Shown: piece after piece, positions 30,368-39,381 of the stretch | How the letters are laid out: every line of letters starts with the position of its first letter | How positions within the stretch are numbered: the first letter of the stretch is position 1 | Assembly (NCBI RefSeq): GCF_014636275.1 | Contig: NZ_BMEB01000001.1 | Span: 983,468 to 1,047,467 of the forward strand | Length of the DNA stretch: 64,000 bases | Source of the DNA: Cellulomonas carbonis | Lineage (GTDB): Bacteria > Actinomycetota > Actinomycetes > Actinomycetales > Cellulomonadaceae | Reading direction: 5' to 3' | Notes under the pieces: model-generated | Told to the model about the DNA's origin: nothing | What the model saw: only the letters and a program-made list of their open reading frames with translations | Database searches by the model: none | Translations under genes and position numbers: made by a program

Positions 30368-30631
30368 TCACACCGCGGGCGCGCCGTCCTCGGCGTGCTC
30401 GCCGCCCTCCCACCAGGCGACCTCGGGCAGCCCCTCCTCGGACAGGATCTGCGGCGACTGGGGGCCCTCGGGGATCGCGAGGTCGGCGAGGAGCGCGAGC
30501 GGCACGTGCTCGCTCAGCAGGCTCATCACCTCCTGGCTCGCCTCGACCTCGTCGAGGGGTGCCGTCGGCGTCGTCCGACCGGGCACCGCGGCCTCGTCCT
30601 CGCCGCCGGTCACGGGAGCGTCCCTGTCCAT
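30368..30631 (-). CDS. Small acidic protein of unknown function
   Basis: An 87-residue acidic protein with no recognised domain. The N-terminal 30 residues are disorder-prone and rich in Asp/Glu/Thr/Pro. An amphipathic stretch (EVMSLLSEHVPLALLADLAI) and a Pro/Trp-containing tail (LPEVAWWEGGEHAED) follow. The start is well supported by GGAGGGAGG a few bases before ATG 30631, and there is no overlap with another gene on either strand. I infer a real but unassigned gene. Confidence 0.6.
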   Translation of the reverse strand: MDRDAPVTGGEDEAAVPGRTTPTAPLDEVEASQEVMSLLSEHVPLALLADLAIPEGPQSPQILSEEGLPEVAWWEGGEHAEDGAPAV

Positions 30632-30801
30632 CGTCCTCCCTCCGCGTCCGGGCCCGCCGGACGGTCGTCAGCGCAGGCGGAGCCCGCGCACTGCCAACTG
30701 CACCACCGCGCGGGGGCGCACGCAACGCCTGCGTCCGATGTCGGTCGAGTTGTCCCTCGCGCGCTCCTCACCTGCTCGCCCCGACCGCGGCAGCGTGCCC
30801 G

Positions 30802-31206
30802 TCACAGGTACAGCCCGGTGCCCTGACCCGACGCCTCGGGCTCGGCGACCCCGTGCAGGTCGCGCTCACGCAGCAGCACGTACGCGGTGCCCTGCAGCTC
30901 GACCTCCGCGCGGTCCTCGGGGTCGAACAGGACCTTGTCGCCGGCCGAGACCTGGCGCACGTTCGGGCCGACGGCCACGACGAGCGCCCAGGCGAGCCGC
31001 CGACCGACGGCGGCCGTCGCCGGGATGACGATCCCTGACGTCGACAGCCGCTCGGACGACTCGGCGTCGACGTGGACGAGCACGCGGTCGTGCAGCATCC
31101 GCAGCGGCAGCCGGGCGGTGGTCCCACGAGCGGACGAGCCGGGCGCTCCGGACGTGCCGGGCGTGCGCGTCGCGGCGGGCGCAGAGCGGGGGTCCTCGCG
31201 TGTCAC
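30802..31206 (-). CDS. GroES-like co-chaperonin, orphan
   Basis: About 134 residues, of which the last 95 are a GroES (Cpn10) domain: MLHDRVLVHVD, the mobile loop SERLSTSGIVIPA, VVAVGPN and GDKVLFDPEDRAEVEL. GroES forms the heptameric lid of GroEL. No groEL gene is adjacent and an Ala/Ser/Thr-rich extension of about 38 residues precedes the domain if the GTG at 31206 is used. A start at the internal Met would give a normal-length GroES. It may be a second, non-canonical co-chaperonin. It is divergent from bcp. Confidence 0.8.
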   Translation of the reverse strand: MTREDPRSAPAATRTPGTSGAPGSSARGTTARLPLRMLHDRVLVHVDAESSERLSTSGIVIPATAAVGRRLAWALVVAVGPNVRQVSAGDKVLFDPEDRAEVELQGTAYVLLRERDLHGVAEPEASGQGTGLYL

Positions 31207-31339
31207 GCGCCGACCGTACCCGTCCGCGGGCGCGCCACGACGTCGCCCGCGGCCCGGGCGGTCGCACGGCGCCGGGTGGCCCGGGGCGAGGGGGCGGCCC
31301 GGGCGGCGGCTACCCTTCTCCCAGCCGGAAGGAGACCCC

Positions 31340-31807
31340 ATGCCCCGCCTCGCCGTCGGCGACCTCGCGCCCGACTTCACCCTCGCCACCGCCGACGGCG
31401 GGACCCTCGCGCTGTCCTCGCTGCGCGGACGCCGCGTCGTCGTCTTCTTCTTCCCCGCGGCGATGACGCCCGGCTGCACCACCGAGGCGTGCGACTTCCG
31501 CGACTCGTACGCGTCCCTCGAGGCGGCCGGCTACACCGTCGTCGGCATCTCGCCCGACCCGGTCGACCGGCTCGCGCAGTTCGCCGAGGCGGAGGCTCTG
31601 ACCTACCCGCTCGCGTCCGACCCGGACCGCTCGGTGCTCGAGGCGTGGGGTGCCTACGGCGAGAAGAAGCTGTACGGCAAGACCGTCGAGGGCGTCATCC
31701 GCTCCACGGTGGTCGTCGGACCGGACGGACGCGTGGAGGTCGCGCAGTACAACGTGCGCGCCACGGGTCACGTCGCGAAGCTGCGCCGGGACCTCGGCCT
31801 GGACTGA
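31340..31807 (+). CDS. bcp: Thiol peroxidase, BCP/PrxQ type
   Basis: Cytoplasmic peroxiredoxin of about 155 residues that reduces hydrogen and organic peroxides using thioredoxin. The peroxidatic Cys lies in TPGCTTEACDFRD, and the resolving Cys five residues later marks the PrxQ arrangement. The Pro/Thr of the active site and the GVIRSTVVVGPDG strand are conserved. ATG 31340 follows GGAAGGAG. The thioredoxin gene that could recycle it lies only 200 bases away, past a tRNA-Leu gene, in convergent orientation. Confidence 0.95.
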   Translation: MPRLAVGDLAPDFTLATADGGTLALSSLRGRRVVVFFFPAAMTPGCTTEACDFRDSYASLEAAGYTVVGISPDPVDRLAQFAEAEALTYPLASDPDRSVLEAWGAYGEKKLYGKTVEGVIRSTVVVGPDGRVEVAQYNVRATGHVAKLRRDLGLD

Positions 31808-31853
31808 GGTCGGCGCGCCGGTCCCCGGCCCCGACGCCCTAGGCTCGGGGCGA

Positions 31854-31935
31854 GCGCGAGTGGCGGAACAGGCAGACGCGCCAGGTTTAGGTCCTGGTGC
31901 CCTCGGGCGTGCGGGTTCGACTCCCGCCTCGCGCA
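31854..31935 (+). tRNA. tRNA-Leu (anticodon TAG)
   Basis: Class II tRNA of 82 bases with acceptor gcgcgag/ctcgcgc, D-arm ggcggaacaggcagacgc, anticodon stem-loop ccaggtttaggtcctgg with TAG, a variable arm (tgccctcgggcgt) and T-arm gcgggttcgactcccgc. CCA is not encoded. It reads CTA, a rare leucine codon here. Confidence 0.96.
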
Positions 31936-31990
31936 CCCGGCCCCGTCCGTGCGTGGCTCCTGCCGGTGCGTGTGGGCCGCGCGGTCGGCG

Positions 31991-32377
31991 TCAGCCCTCC
32001 TGGTCGGCGGCGGCCTTCTCGCGCTGGGTGGCGACCTGCTCGCGCACGGCGTCCATGTCGAGGCCCTTCACGGCGGTGACGACCTGCTCGAGCGCCTCCC
32101 GCGGCAGGGCACCGGGCTGCGCGAAGACGAGGATCCCCTCGCGGAACGCCATGAGCGTCGGGATGGACGTGATCTGGGCGGCACCGGCGAGCGCCTGCTC
32201 GGCCTCGGTGTCGACCTTGCCGTGGACGACGTCCGGGTGCGCCTCCGACGACGCCTCGAACACCGGCGCGAACATCCGGCACGGTCCGCACCACGAGGCC
32301 CAGAAGTCCACGAGCACGATGTCGTTCTCCAGCACGGTCTGCTCGAACGTGCTCTCGGTGAGCTCGATCGTCGGCAT
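31991..32377 (-). CDS. trxA: Thioredoxin
   Basis: About 128 residues with the canonical active site DFWASWCGPCRM and the cis-Pro loop SIPTLM. It reduces protein disulfides in the cytoplasm using thioredoxin reductase. A C-terminal extension of about 20 charged residues (VREQVATQREKAAADQEG) goes beyond the usual 105-residue fold. ATG 32377 is preceded by a GAAGGGGA sequence. It is divergent from the Nudix-like gene and convergent with bcp across the tRNA-Leu gene. Confidence 0.95.
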   Translation of the reverse strand: MPTIELTESTFEQTVLENDIVLVDFWASWCGPCRMFAPVFEASSEAHPDVVHGKVDTEAEQALAGAAQITSIPTLMAFREGILVFAQPGALPREALEQVVTAVKGLDMDAVREQVATQREKAAADQEG

Positions 32378-32478
32378 GTCGTCCCCTTCCGTCGACTCGC
32401 GGCGTCACCACCGCACCTGCGGGCGACAACACGCGTCAGGCCCAGGTATTCCATCCGCGCTTGGGTAGCCTCGCCACC

Positions 32479-33030
32479 ATGACGGAGACCGCCGACTTCC
32501 CCGAGCCGCCCAAGCCCGACGGCTGGCTGAGCGAGTCGGAGCTCGCCGCGGCCCGCCGCCGCATGCCGCTCGTCTACGTCGACGCCGTTCCCGTGCGCGT
32601 CGACGACAGCGGCGACGTCGTCGCCGTCGGTCTCCTGCTGCGCGTCAACAGCGTCGGCGCGATGACGCGCTCGCTCGTGTCGGGCCGTGTCATGTACCAC
32701 GAGCGCGTCCGGGACGCGCTCGTCCGGCACCTCGAGAAGGACCTCGGGCCGGTCGCGCTGCCGCAGATCCCCGCGACACCGCAGCCGTTCACGGTCGCCG
32801 AGTACTTCCCCACGCCCGGGGTGACGCCCTACCACGACTCGCGTCAGCACGCCGTGTCCCTCGCGTACGTCGTGCCGGTCGCGGGCGACTGCGAGCCGCA
32901 GCAGGACGCGCTGGAGCTCGCGTGGATGACCCCCGAGGAGTCGTGCAGCGAGCAGGTCCAGGTCGAGATGACCGGTGGCCAGGGCTATCTCCTGCGGCAG
33001 GCGATGGCGCACGTCGGCCGGCTGCCCTGA
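32479..33030 (+). CDS. Nudix-like hydrolase (DUF4916)
   Basis: About 183 residues, matching the actinobacterial DUF4916 group of the Nudix superfamily. The helix-loop region ERVRDALVRHLEKDLG stands where the Nudix box would be, but the REUxEExGU core reads RHLEKDLG, so one or more metal ligands differ. A later strand (QHAVSLAYVVPVAGDCEPQ) and LELAWMTPEE fit the fold. Activity on a nucleoside diphosphate derivative is possible but not shown. ATG 32479 was chosen because upstream residues have no Shine-Dalgarno. Confidence 0.75.
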   Translation: MTETADFPEPPKPDGWLSESELAAARRRMPLVYVDAVPVRVDDSGDVVAVGLLLRVNSVGAMTRSLVSGRVMYHERVRDALVRHLEKDLGPVALPQIPATPQPFTVAEYFPTPGVTPYHDSRQHAVSLAYVVPVAGDCEPQQDALELAWMTPEESCSEQVQVEMTGGQGYLLRQAMAHVGRLP

Positions 33031-33080
33031 CGGCCCGCCCCTGCTGAGCGTCACCCCGGCTCAGACCGGCTGAGACCGGC

Positions 33081-33731
33081 TCAGGCGGGCGGGCGACCAC
33101 CCTCGAGCACCGCGGCGAGCACGGGGGCGAGCGCGCGGAACGCCTCCCCCCGGTGCGACACGGCGTTCTTCTCCTCGGGCGTGAGCTCGGCCGAGGTCAG
33201 GGGCCGCCCGGCAGCGCGGCCCGGCTGACGCTCGGGCACGAGCACCGGGTCGTACCCGAAGCCGTTCGCGCCGCGCGGCGCGGTGGCGAGCACGCCGCGC
33301 AGCACCCCCGTCTCGACGTGCTCGTGACCGTCCGGCGTGACGAGCGCCGCCGCGCACCGGAACTCGGCGCCGCGGTGCCGCTCCGGGACGTCGGCGAGCT
33401 GGTCGAGCAGGAGCCGCAGGTTGGCGGCGTCGTCGCCGTGCGCGCCGGCCCACCGGGCCGAGAACACCCCGGGGGCGCCCCCGAGGACGTCGACGCAGAG
33501 CCCCGAGTCATCGGCGAGGGCGACGAGACCCGTCGTGCGGGCGAGCGCCCTCGCCTTGATCAGCGCGTTCTCGGCGAACGTCACGCCGTCCTCGACGGGC
33601 GGCTCGGCGCCGAGGTCCGCCGCGCTCACGACGTCGTCGGGTGCCAGGCCCGGCAGGACGGGCGCGAGGATCGCCCGGAGCTCGCCGAGCTTGTGCCGGT
33701 TGTGCGTCGCGAGGACGACGCGCGCCGTCAC
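33081..33731 (-). CDS. rdgB: Non-canonical purine NTP pyrophosphatase (RdgB/HAM1)
   Basis: About 216 residues. It hydrolyses ITP, dITP and XTP to monophosphates and so keeps deaminated bases out of nucleic acids. Signatures are [13 protein letters not shown] (substrate loop), [22 protein letters not shown] in two parts (metal-binding Asp), [11 protein letters not shown] and SHRGEAF. GTG 33731 overlaps the rph stop by 4 bases (GTGA). It is the last gene of the clpS-DUF2017-murI-MBL-rph-rdgB operon, the same order as in mycobacteria. Confidence 0.95.
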   Translation of the reverse strand: MTARVVLATHNRHKLGELRAILAPVLPGLAPDDVVSAADLGAEPPVEDGVTFAENALIKARALARTTGLVALADDSGLCVDVLGGAPGVFSARWAGAHGDDAANLRLLLDQLADVPERHRGAEFRCAAALVTPDGHEHVETGVLRGVLATAPRGANGFGYDPVLVPERQPGRAAGRPLTSAELTPEEKNAVSHRGEAFRALAPVLAAVLEGGRPPA

Positions 33732-34483
33732 GGCGCCCCGTCCGCGAGCGCCTCCGACTGGAGCCGCGCGAGGCGGTCGGTCCCCTGGACCGCGAGGTCG
33801 AGCAGCCGGTCGAGCTCGGCGCGGTCGAACGGCGTCTGCTCCGCGGTCCCCTGCACCTCGACGAACGCCCCGGACCCCGTGACGACGACGTTCATGTCCG
33901 TCTCGGCGCGGACGTCCTCGACGTAGGGCAGGTCGAGCACGGGCGTCCCGTCCACGATGCCCACGCTGACGGCCGCGACGGAGTCGCGCAGGACCGTCCG
34001 ACCCGCGGGGACGACGCCGGTGCGCTTCGCCCACGCGACGGCGTCCGCGAGCGCGACGTACGCCCCGGTGATCGCTGCCGTGCGCGTCCCGCCGTCGGCC
34101 TGGAGGACGTCGCAGTCGAGCACGACGGTGTTCTCGCCGAGCGCCTTGACGTCGACGACGGCGCGCAGCGAGCGGCCGATCAGCCGTGAGATCTCGTGCG
34201 TGCGGCCACCGATGCGCCCGCGCACCGACTCGCGGTCGCTCCGGGTGCTCGTCGCGCGGGGCAGCATCGCGTACTCCGCCGTGACCCACCCCTCGCCGGA
34301 CCCCTTGCGCCAGCGGGGGACGCCCTCGGTGAACGAGGCCGCGCAGAGCACCCGCGTCCCGCCGAACTCGACGAGGACGCTCCCCTCCGCGGAGTCGAGC
34401 CAGCCGCGCGTGAAGCGCACCTCGCGCAGCTCGTCGGGTCGGCGGCCGTCGGCGCGCAGGGTGGGGGCCGCTGGGGTCGTCAT
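33728..34483 (-). CDS. rph: Ribonuclease PH
   Basis: About 251 residues. This phosphate-dependent 3' exoribonuclease trims tRNA precursors. It shows the N-terminal [15 protein letters not shown], the phosphate-binding [28 protein letters not shown] region (in parts) and [22 protein letters not shown], all typical. ATG 34483 lies 32 bases after the MBL gene. The 3' end is coupled to rdgB. Confidence 0.96.
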   Translation of the reverse strand: MTTPAAPTLRADGRRPDELREVRFTRGWLDSAEGSVLVEFGGTRVLCAASFTEGVPRWRKGSGEGWVTAEYAMLPRATSTRSDRESVRGRIGGRTHEISRLIGRSLRAVVDVKALGENTVVLDCDVLQADGGTRTAAITGAYVALADAVAWAKRTGVVPAGRTVLRDSVAAVSVGIVDGTPVLDLPYVEDVRAETDMNVVVTGSGAFVEVQGTAEQTPFDRAELDRLLDLAVQGTDRLARLQSEALADGAP

Positions 34484-34515
34484 GGCGACGACCCTATCCG
34501 CCGGGTCCGACGACC

Positions 34516-35310
34516 TCAGAGGGTGACGACGAGGCCGGCGTGCGCCGTGCCGATCGGGCCGTCGAAGACGTCCGCGGCCTCGGCCGCCGCGACGCCGGGC
34601 TCGTTCCACGCGGGCACGTGCGTCAGGAGCAGGCGCGCGGCACCGGCCGCGGTGGCGGCGAGACCCGCGCGGCGACCCGTGAGGTGGATGCCGCGGACGG
34701 CGTCGTCGCGGCCCTCGACGAACGCCGCCTCGCAGAGGAGCAGGTCCGCACCCGCGGCGAGCGACGTGAGGCCGTCGCACACGTCGGTGTCGCCCGAGTA
34801 CGCCAGGACCACGGTGCGCGAGGGGTCCTCGTCGGACGGGCCGGACACGCGCACGCCGTAGGCCGGCACGGGGTGCTCGACGGCCACCGGGGTCAGCTCG
34901 AGCGGGCCCACCCGCACCGGGCTCCCGGGCTGCCAGGCGTGCACCGAGAGCTGGTCCGCCATCGACTCGCCCGGCTCGAGGCCGTACTGGTCGGCGAGGC
35001 GGGACGCGGTCCCGAACGGTCCGTGCACCGGCAGCGGGCCCCTGCGCCGGACGCCGTCCGGCCGGTAGCGCAGGTAGACGTACAGGCCCGAGACGTCGGC
35101 GACGTGGTCGGGGTGCAGGTGCGACAGGCCGACGAGGTCGAGGGTCGCGGGGTCGCACACGCGCTGCAGGGGGCCGAGGGCACCGCTGCCGAGGTCGAGC
35201 AGCACCCTCCAGGTGCGACCCTCGGCGTCGTCGGCCTGGACGAGGTAGCAGGACGCGGCCGATCCCGGTCCGGGGAAGGAGCCCGAGCAGCCCACGACGG
35301 TCAGGCGCAC
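34516..35310 (-). CDS. MBL-fold hydrolase, Rv1339-like
   Basis: Metallo-beta-lactamase-fold protein of about 264 residues with the zinc motif [11 protein letters not shown] (HxHxDH), [13 protein letters not shown] and [10 protein letters not shown] for further ligands, and a final LLTHVPAW His. Its place between murI and rph is that of M. tuberculosis Rv1339, which has been reported as an atypical cyclic-AMP phosphodiesterase. The same role is a reasonable inference here. Related proteins include RNase Z and phosphodiesterases. Starts at GTG 35310. Confidence 0.87.
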   Translation of the reverse strand: MRLTVVGCSGSFPGPGSAASCYLVQADDAEGRTWRVLLDLGSGALGPLQRVCDPATLDLVGLSHLHPDHVADVSGLYVYLRYRPDGVRRRGPLPVHGPFGTASRLADQYGLEPGESMADQLSVHAWQPGSPVRVGPLELTPVAVEHPVPAYGVRVSGPSDEDPSRTVVLAYSGDTDVCDGLTSLAAGADLLLCEAAFVEGRDDAVRGIHLTGRRAGLAATAAGAARLLLTHVPAWNEPGVAAAEAADVFDGPIGTAHAGLVVTL

Positions 35311-35359
35311 GCCGCCACCGTCCCCGGGCCCGTCCGGCCCACGGAGCCGACCGCGGGGC

Positions 35360-36175
35360 TCACCGCAGCGCCCCGGCCGGCTCGACCGCGTCGACCTCGG
35401 GCCCGAGGAAGCGCCGCGCGAGACGCGCGAACCCGTCGGCGTCGCCGGTCGCGAGGAAGCGGTGCGTCGGCGGGCCGAGGGCCGGGTCCCGTTCGAGGCC
35501 GTGGGCGACGAGCGTCCGGTACACGTCCTTCGCGGTCTCCTCGGCGCTGGAGACGAGCGTGACCTGCTCCCCCATCACGTACGAGATGACGCCCGTCAGG
35601 AGCGGGTAGTGCGTGCAGCCGAGCACGAGCGTGTCGACACCCGCGTCGCGGACCGGCGCGAGCTCCTCGTGCGCGACGGCCAGCACGTCCGGTCCCGAGG
35701 TGCGGCCCGCCTCGACGAGCTCGACGAACCGGGGGCACGCGTGCGTCGTCAGCGTGATCTCCGGGGCGACCGCGAACGCGTCGTCGTACGCACGCGACTC
35801 GATCGTCGCGCGCGTGCCGATGACGCCGACCCGCCCCGTGCGGGTCGCCGCGGCGGCCCGTCGGGCGGCCGGGAGGATCACCTCGACCACGGGCAGGCCG
35901 CGCCGCTGCGTGTAGCGCTCGCGTGCGTCGCGGAGCACGGCCGCCGACGCGCTGTTGCACGCGATGACGAGCATCTTCACGCCCGCGTCGACCAGGTCGT
36001 CCATGACCTCCAGCGCGTGGGCGCGCACCGCGGCGAGGGGCTTGGGCCCGTACGGCCCGTTGGCCGTGTCGCCGATGTAGAGCACCGACTCGGTGGGCAG
36101 CTGGTCCAGGACGGCACGAGCGACCGTCAGCCCGCCCACACCCGAGTCGAAGATGCCGATCGGCGCGTCGTTCAC
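35360..36175 (-). CDS. murI: Glutamate racemase
   Basis: About 271 residues. It converts L- to D-glutamate for peptidoglycan in the cytoplasm without cofactor. Both catalytic cysteines are visible: VIACNSASA and [11 protein letters not shown]. The N-terminal [11 protein letters not shown] and the [14 protein letters not shown] loop are conserved. The GTG start at 36175 lies 10 bases after the DUF2017 gene. The operon context is conserved in actinobacteria. Confidence 0.97.
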   Translation of the reverse strand: MNDAPIGIFDSGVGGLTVARAVLDQLPTESVLYIGDTANGPYGPKPLAAVRAHALEVMDDLVDAGVKMLVIACNSASAAVLRDARERYTQRRGLPVVEVILPAARRAAAATRTGRVGVIGTRATIESRAYDDAFAVAPEITLTTHACPRFVELVEAGRTSGPDVLAVAHEELAPVRDAGVDTLVLGCTHYPLLTGVISYVMGEQVTLVSSAEETAKDVYRTLVAHGLERDPALGPPTHRFLATGDADGFARLARRFLGPEVDAVEPAGALR

Positions 36176-36185
36176 GGGGGCGAGC

Positions 36186-36911
36186 CTAGTGCGGAGCCCC
36201 CGGGCCGGTCGGGTCGGGGTCGTCGTCCGTCCCCTCCGCGGCGGTACCGGACGCCGTGCCCGACGCGTCGTCGCCGCCGGCCTCCAGGCCCGCGATCATC
36301 AGCTCGACGAGCGACTCCTGGAGCAGGCTCAGCATGACGTAGACGGTGGCCAGGAGCCTGTGCGCCTGCTCGGTGGTGTCCTCGTCCTCGGGCCCGTCGG
36401 GTCCGTCGGCGTCCTCGAGCACGAGGCGGTAGAGCGCGTCGGCATCCGCGTCCGTGCGCACCGAGAGCCGCTCGGACGTGACGAGACGCACATCCGTGAG
36501 CGCCGCCGCGATCCGCGGTGCCTCGCTCGGCACGACCACGAGGTCCGGCCACGCGGCGTCGATGCAGGCGCGGAGCCGGAGGAGCTGGTCGGACTTGGTC
36601 GACCGCAGGTCGCCCTCCGTCAGGCGCCGGAACTCGGCCGCGACCTCCGCGTCCTCCGAGCCGTGCGGCAGGAGGCGCAGGACCGCGGGGTCGACCGGCG
36701 CCGGGAGGGCGTGCCCCTGCATGCGGACCTCGTCGAGCGGGTCCCCAGCATGCTCCCGGGCTCCGGCCTCGTCAGCGGCGACGGGGCGCTGCGGCCCCGT
36801 CGGCGCGTCGAGCAGCTCGACCACGTCGTCGACCACCTCGAGCAGGACGGCGCGCTCGGGCGCCTCGAGGCGTGCGACGAAGGCGGCACCCTCCTGGTGG
36901 AACGTGCGCAC
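36186..36911 (-). CDS. DUF2017 family protein
   Basis: About 241 residues with no known activity. The protein is mostly helical and acidic. It matches the DUF2017 family that accompanies clpS and murI in actinobacteria: [20 protein letters not shown] at the start, [14 protein letters not shown] in the middle, and a final [20 protein letters not shown] helix. The last 30 residues are Asp/Gly/Pro-rich and probably disordered. GTG 36911 begins one base after the clpS stop, so translation is coupled. A link to ClpS/ClpP proteolysis is suggested by position alone. Confidence 0.88.
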   Translation of the reverse strand: MRTFHQEGAAFVARLEAPERAVLLEVVDDVVELLDAPTGPQRPVAADEAGAREHAGDPLDEVRMQGHALPAPVDPAVLRLLPHGSEDAEVAAEFRRLTEGDLRSTKSDQLLRLRACIDAAWPDLVVVPSEAPRIAAALTDVRLVTSERLSVRTDADADALYRLVLEDADGPDGPEDEDTTEQAHRLLATVYVMLSLLQESLVELMIAGLEAGGDDASGTASGTAAEGTDDDPDPTGPGAPH

Positions 36912-36912
36912 G

Positions 36913-37188
36913 TCAGCCGTCCGCCGGCTGGACGGTCGCCCACAGCCCGAAGCCGTGCATCGCCTGGACGTCGATCTCCATCTGCTCCCTGTTCCCCCGC
37001 GACACGGTCGCGCGCCCCTCGGTGTGCACCTGCAGCATGAGCCGGTGGGCGCGCTCGGCCGTGTAGCCGAAGTAGCTGCGGAAGACGTACGTCACGTAGC
37101 TCATGAGGTTGACCGGGTCGTTCCAGACGACCGTCGTCCAGCCGTCCCCGAGCGGCACCGGGGCGGACGCCACGTCCTGCGCGGGCAT
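36913..37188 (-). CDS. clpS: ATP-dependent Clp protease adaptor ClpS
   Basis: About 91 residues. ClpS delivers N-end-rule substrates to ClpA/ClpC. The core [20 protein letters not shown] holds the Asn-Asp that binds the substrate alpha-amine, followed by [17 protein letters not shown] and a C-terminal strand. The open frame extends well upstream, but those residues are noise. ATG 37188 gives the normal length, though its Shine-Dalgarno is weak and GTG 37212 is an alternative. First gene of the operon down to rdgB. Confidence 0.93.
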   Translation of the reverse strand: MPAQDVASAPVPLGDGWTTVVWNDPVNLMSYVTYVFRSYFGYTAERAHRLMLQVHTEGRATVSRGNREQMEIDVQAMHGFGLWATVQPADG

Positions 37189-37540
37189 CGTCCCGGTCGA
37201 CGGCGCGCTCACGCGCACCGCGGGCCGGCGGACGTCGGCCGGCGGCGGGAGCGCGTGCAGGCCGGGCCCCGGGCCCTCGCGCCGGTCGGCGGGCGCGAGG
37301 AGCCGGTAGGGCTCGAGGACGCGACGCGTGCGCGCGGCGCGTCCGGGCACGGCGAAGATCGTCCGCACCACCACGGACGTCCCTGCGCCACCCGACGCCA
37401 CCTCACGCACGGGACAACTGTAGGCAGGCAGGGACGGACGGGGCGCGGCGACCCGCGCGGTCCGGGGGTCCGGCCGTCCCTGCGTCCGCCCCTCGGGCGT
37501 GCCCAGGCGGGACGCCCCACCCATTGCCTACCGTGTGCCC
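37189..37540. other. Divergent intergenic region between clpS and pncB
   Basis: A 352-base stretch that must hold the promoters for the clpS-rdgB operon and for pncB. I see no convincing small gene, RNA or strong inverted repeat in it. The clpS frame remains open through much of it, which reflects GC bias rather than coding. Confidence 0.5.
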
Positions 37541-38932
37541 ATGAGTGCGGAGCTGCCCTCGCCGTCCGACGACGTCCTCACGGCGCTGACCCCGACGGCG
37601 AGGATGCGGCCGTCGACGTCGCTGCTCACCGACCGGTACGAGCTGACGATGCTCCAGGCAGCGCTCGCGGACGGCACGGCGCACCGGCACTGCGTCTTCG
37701 AGGTGTTCAGCCGTCGCCTCCCGCACGGCCGCCGGTACGGGGTCCTGGCGGGGACGGGTCGCGTGCTCGAGGCGCTCGCGGACTTCCGGTTCGGCGAGGA
37801 CGAGCTCGAGTTCCTGTCTCGCCACCGGGTGGTCGACGCGCCGACGCTCGCGTGGCTCGAGGACTACCGCTTCGGCGGCTCGATCACGGGGTACGCGGAG
37901 GGTGAGGTCTTCCTGCCCGGCTCACCGGTCATGGTGGTCGAGGGCACGTTCGCCGAGGCGCTGCTGCTGGAGACCCTCGTCCTGTCGGTGCTCAACTACG
38001 ACTCGGCCGTCGCGTCCGCCGCGTCGCGCATGACGAGCGCGGCCGTGGGGCGCCCGTGCCTGGAGATGGGGTCCCGCCGGGCGCACGAGCACGCCGCCGT
38101 GGCCGCCGCACGGGCCGCGGTCATCGCGGGGTTCGCGGGGACGTCCAACCTCGAGGCGGGACGCCGCTACGACCTGCCGACGATCGGCACGGCTGCCCAC
38201 TCGTACACCCTCGTGCACGACGACGAGCGCACCGCGTTCGCGTCGCAGGTCGCCGCGCAGGGCGCCGGGACGACGCTGCTGGTGGACACCTTCGACGTGG
38301 CCCAGGGCGTGCGGAACGCCGTCGACGTCGCGGGGCGGGACCTCGGCGCGGTCCGCCTCGACTCGGGCGACCTCCTCCAGCTCGCGCAGGAGGTGCGCGA
38401 GCAGCTCGACGGGCTGGGCGCGACCGGCACCCGGATCGTCGTCAGCTCCGACCTCGACGAGCACGCGATCGCCGCGCTCGCCGTGGCCCCCGTGGACTCG
38501 TACGGCGTGGGCACCTCCGTCGTCACGGGCTCGGGTGCTCCCACGTGCGGCATGGTCTACAAGCTCGTGGCACGCGAGGGACGCGACGGGACCCTGGAGC
38601 CGGTCGAGAAGGCGTCGGCGCGCAAGGGCTCGGTCGGCGGGCGCAAGTGCGCGGCCCGGCGCCTGGACTCCGAGGGGCGTGCGGTCGAGGAGGTCGTCGT
38701 GACGGGCCCGGACGACGCCGTCGCGACGTGGACCCCGGCGGAGGCCGAGCTGCGCCGCCTCATGGTCCCGCTCGTCGCGCACGGGGCCGTCGACACGCGG
38801 TGGACGGGGGCGGTCGGCGTGGCCAACGCCGTCGAGCGCCACCAGGCCTCGCGCGCCGAGCTGCCGCGCGGTGCGCGGCGGCTCTCGGTCGGCGACCCGG
38901 CGATCCCGACGACGGTCCTCCGGCTGACGTGA
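37541..38932 (+). CDS. pncB: Nicotinate phosphoribosyltransferase
   Basis: About 463 residues. It joins nicotinate and PRPP, using ATP, in the Preiss-Handler route to NAD. Conserved segments are LLTDRYELTMLQAAL near the N-terminus, RRAHEHAAVAAARAAVIAGFAGTSN in parts, TAAHSYTLVHDDERTAF (active-site His loop), VRLDSGDLLQLAQ and GVGTSVVTGSGAP. The same pair, pncB divergent from clpS, occurs in mycobacteria. ATG 37541 is preferred to the upstream frame. A strong hairpin follows the stop. Confidence 0.96.
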   Translation: MSAELPSPSDDVLTALTPTARMRPSTSLLTDRYELTMLQAALADGTAHRHCVFEVFSRRLPHGRRYGVLAGTGRVLEALADFRFGEDELEFLSRHRVVDAPTLAWLEDYRFGGSITGYAEGEVFLPGSPVMVVEGTFAEALLLETLVLSVLNYDSAVASAASRMTSAAVGRPCLEMGSRRAHEHAAVAAARAAVIAGFAGTSNLEAGRRYDLPTIGTAAHSYTLVHDDERTAFASQVAAQGAGTTLLVDTFDVAQGVRNAVDVAGRDLGAVRLDSGDLLQLAQEVREQLDGLGATGTRIVVSSDLDEHAIAALAVAPVDSYGVGTSVVTGSGAPTCGMVYKLVAREGRDGTLEPVEKASARKGSVGGRKCAARRLDSEGRAVEEVVVTGPDDAVATWTPAEAELRRLMVPLVAHGAVDTRWTGAVGVANAVERHQASRAELPRGARRLSVGDPAIPTTVLRLT

Positions 38933-38981
38933 GCCGGCGGCGGCTCACCAGGGCCGCCGGCGGGGCCGCCGCCGCACGCGT

Positions 38982-39016
38982 CGAGGCCCGGCCCCCGCGA
39001 AGGGGGCCGGGCCTCG
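38982..39016 (+). terminator. Terminator after pncB
   Basis: Perfect 15-bp inverted repeat (38982-38996 with 39002-39016) with loop gcgaa, 50 bases after the pncB stop and 40 before the convergent small membrane gene. It may serve both strands. Confidence 0.8.
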
Positions 39017-39057
39017 GCGTGTCGCTGACGTGCCGCCCGGCTCACGCCGGGCGGGAG

Positions 39058-39210
39058 TCAGACCCTCTTGCGACCACCGACCAGTCCGAGCACGAGGCTG
39101 ACGACGAGGACGACGATGCCGAGCCAGATGAGGAACTGAGCGGCCTCGACCGCGATCCCGAACACCAGCAGGACGATGCCGACGATGAGGATGAGGAGCC
39201 AGGTGGGCAT
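39058..39210 (-). CDS. 50-residue hydrophobic membrane protein
   Basis: Short gene with a clear Shine-Dalgarno (GGGAGAG about 7 bases before ATG 39210). The translation is MPTWLLILIVGIVLLVFGIA followed by VEAAQFLIWLGIVVLVVSLV and a basic end GLVGGRKRV: two membrane helices and a positive C-terminus, about 50 residues in all. Proteins of this kind are common in actinobacteria and are often stress-induced, but no function is established. A 16-base palindrome lies about 100 bases upstream. A frame on the same strand that covers it in another phase encodes only Ser-rich noise. Confidence 0.75.
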   Translation of the reverse strand: MPTWLLILIVGIVLLVFGIAVEAAQFLIWLGIVVLVVSLVLGLVGGRKRV

Positions 39211-39305
39211 GGTCTCTCCCTTTCGTGAAACGCCCGCCGGTCGGCGGGCTTCCTGATCACGAGACTGGCAGCGCTTGAACCGGTCCGCATCCTGAAAGGG
39301 GGCTT

Positions 39306-39321
39306 GCGCGACAAGTCGCGC
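39306..39321. promoter_or_regulatory. Palindrome upstream of the 50-residue membrane protein
   Basis: gcgcgac-aa-gtcgcgc, a perfect 7-bp inverted repeat with a 2-base centre, about 95 bases upstream of the small gene in a locally less GC-rich stretch. It is a candidate repressor or activator site. Confidence 0.35.
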
Positions 39322-39381
39322 GGAAGTAGTGGACTGCTGGTAAAAGCGTCCGCCCTCGCTCGTGGCGGGCGGCTCCGAGGC

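Noticed and set aside
33031..33080. Short repeats of accggctcag between the Nudix-like gene and rdgB
   Set aside because: Only two to three imperfect copies. They may form a weak hairpin between convergent genes but give no stronger signal.
36913..37524. Longer ClpS with a 110-residue N-terminal extension
   Set aside because: The extra residues are composition noise and ClpS proteins are about 90 residues long.
37189..37540. Riboswitch or RNA upstream of pncB
   Set aside because: No recognisable structure or conserved RNA motif can be made out by eye.
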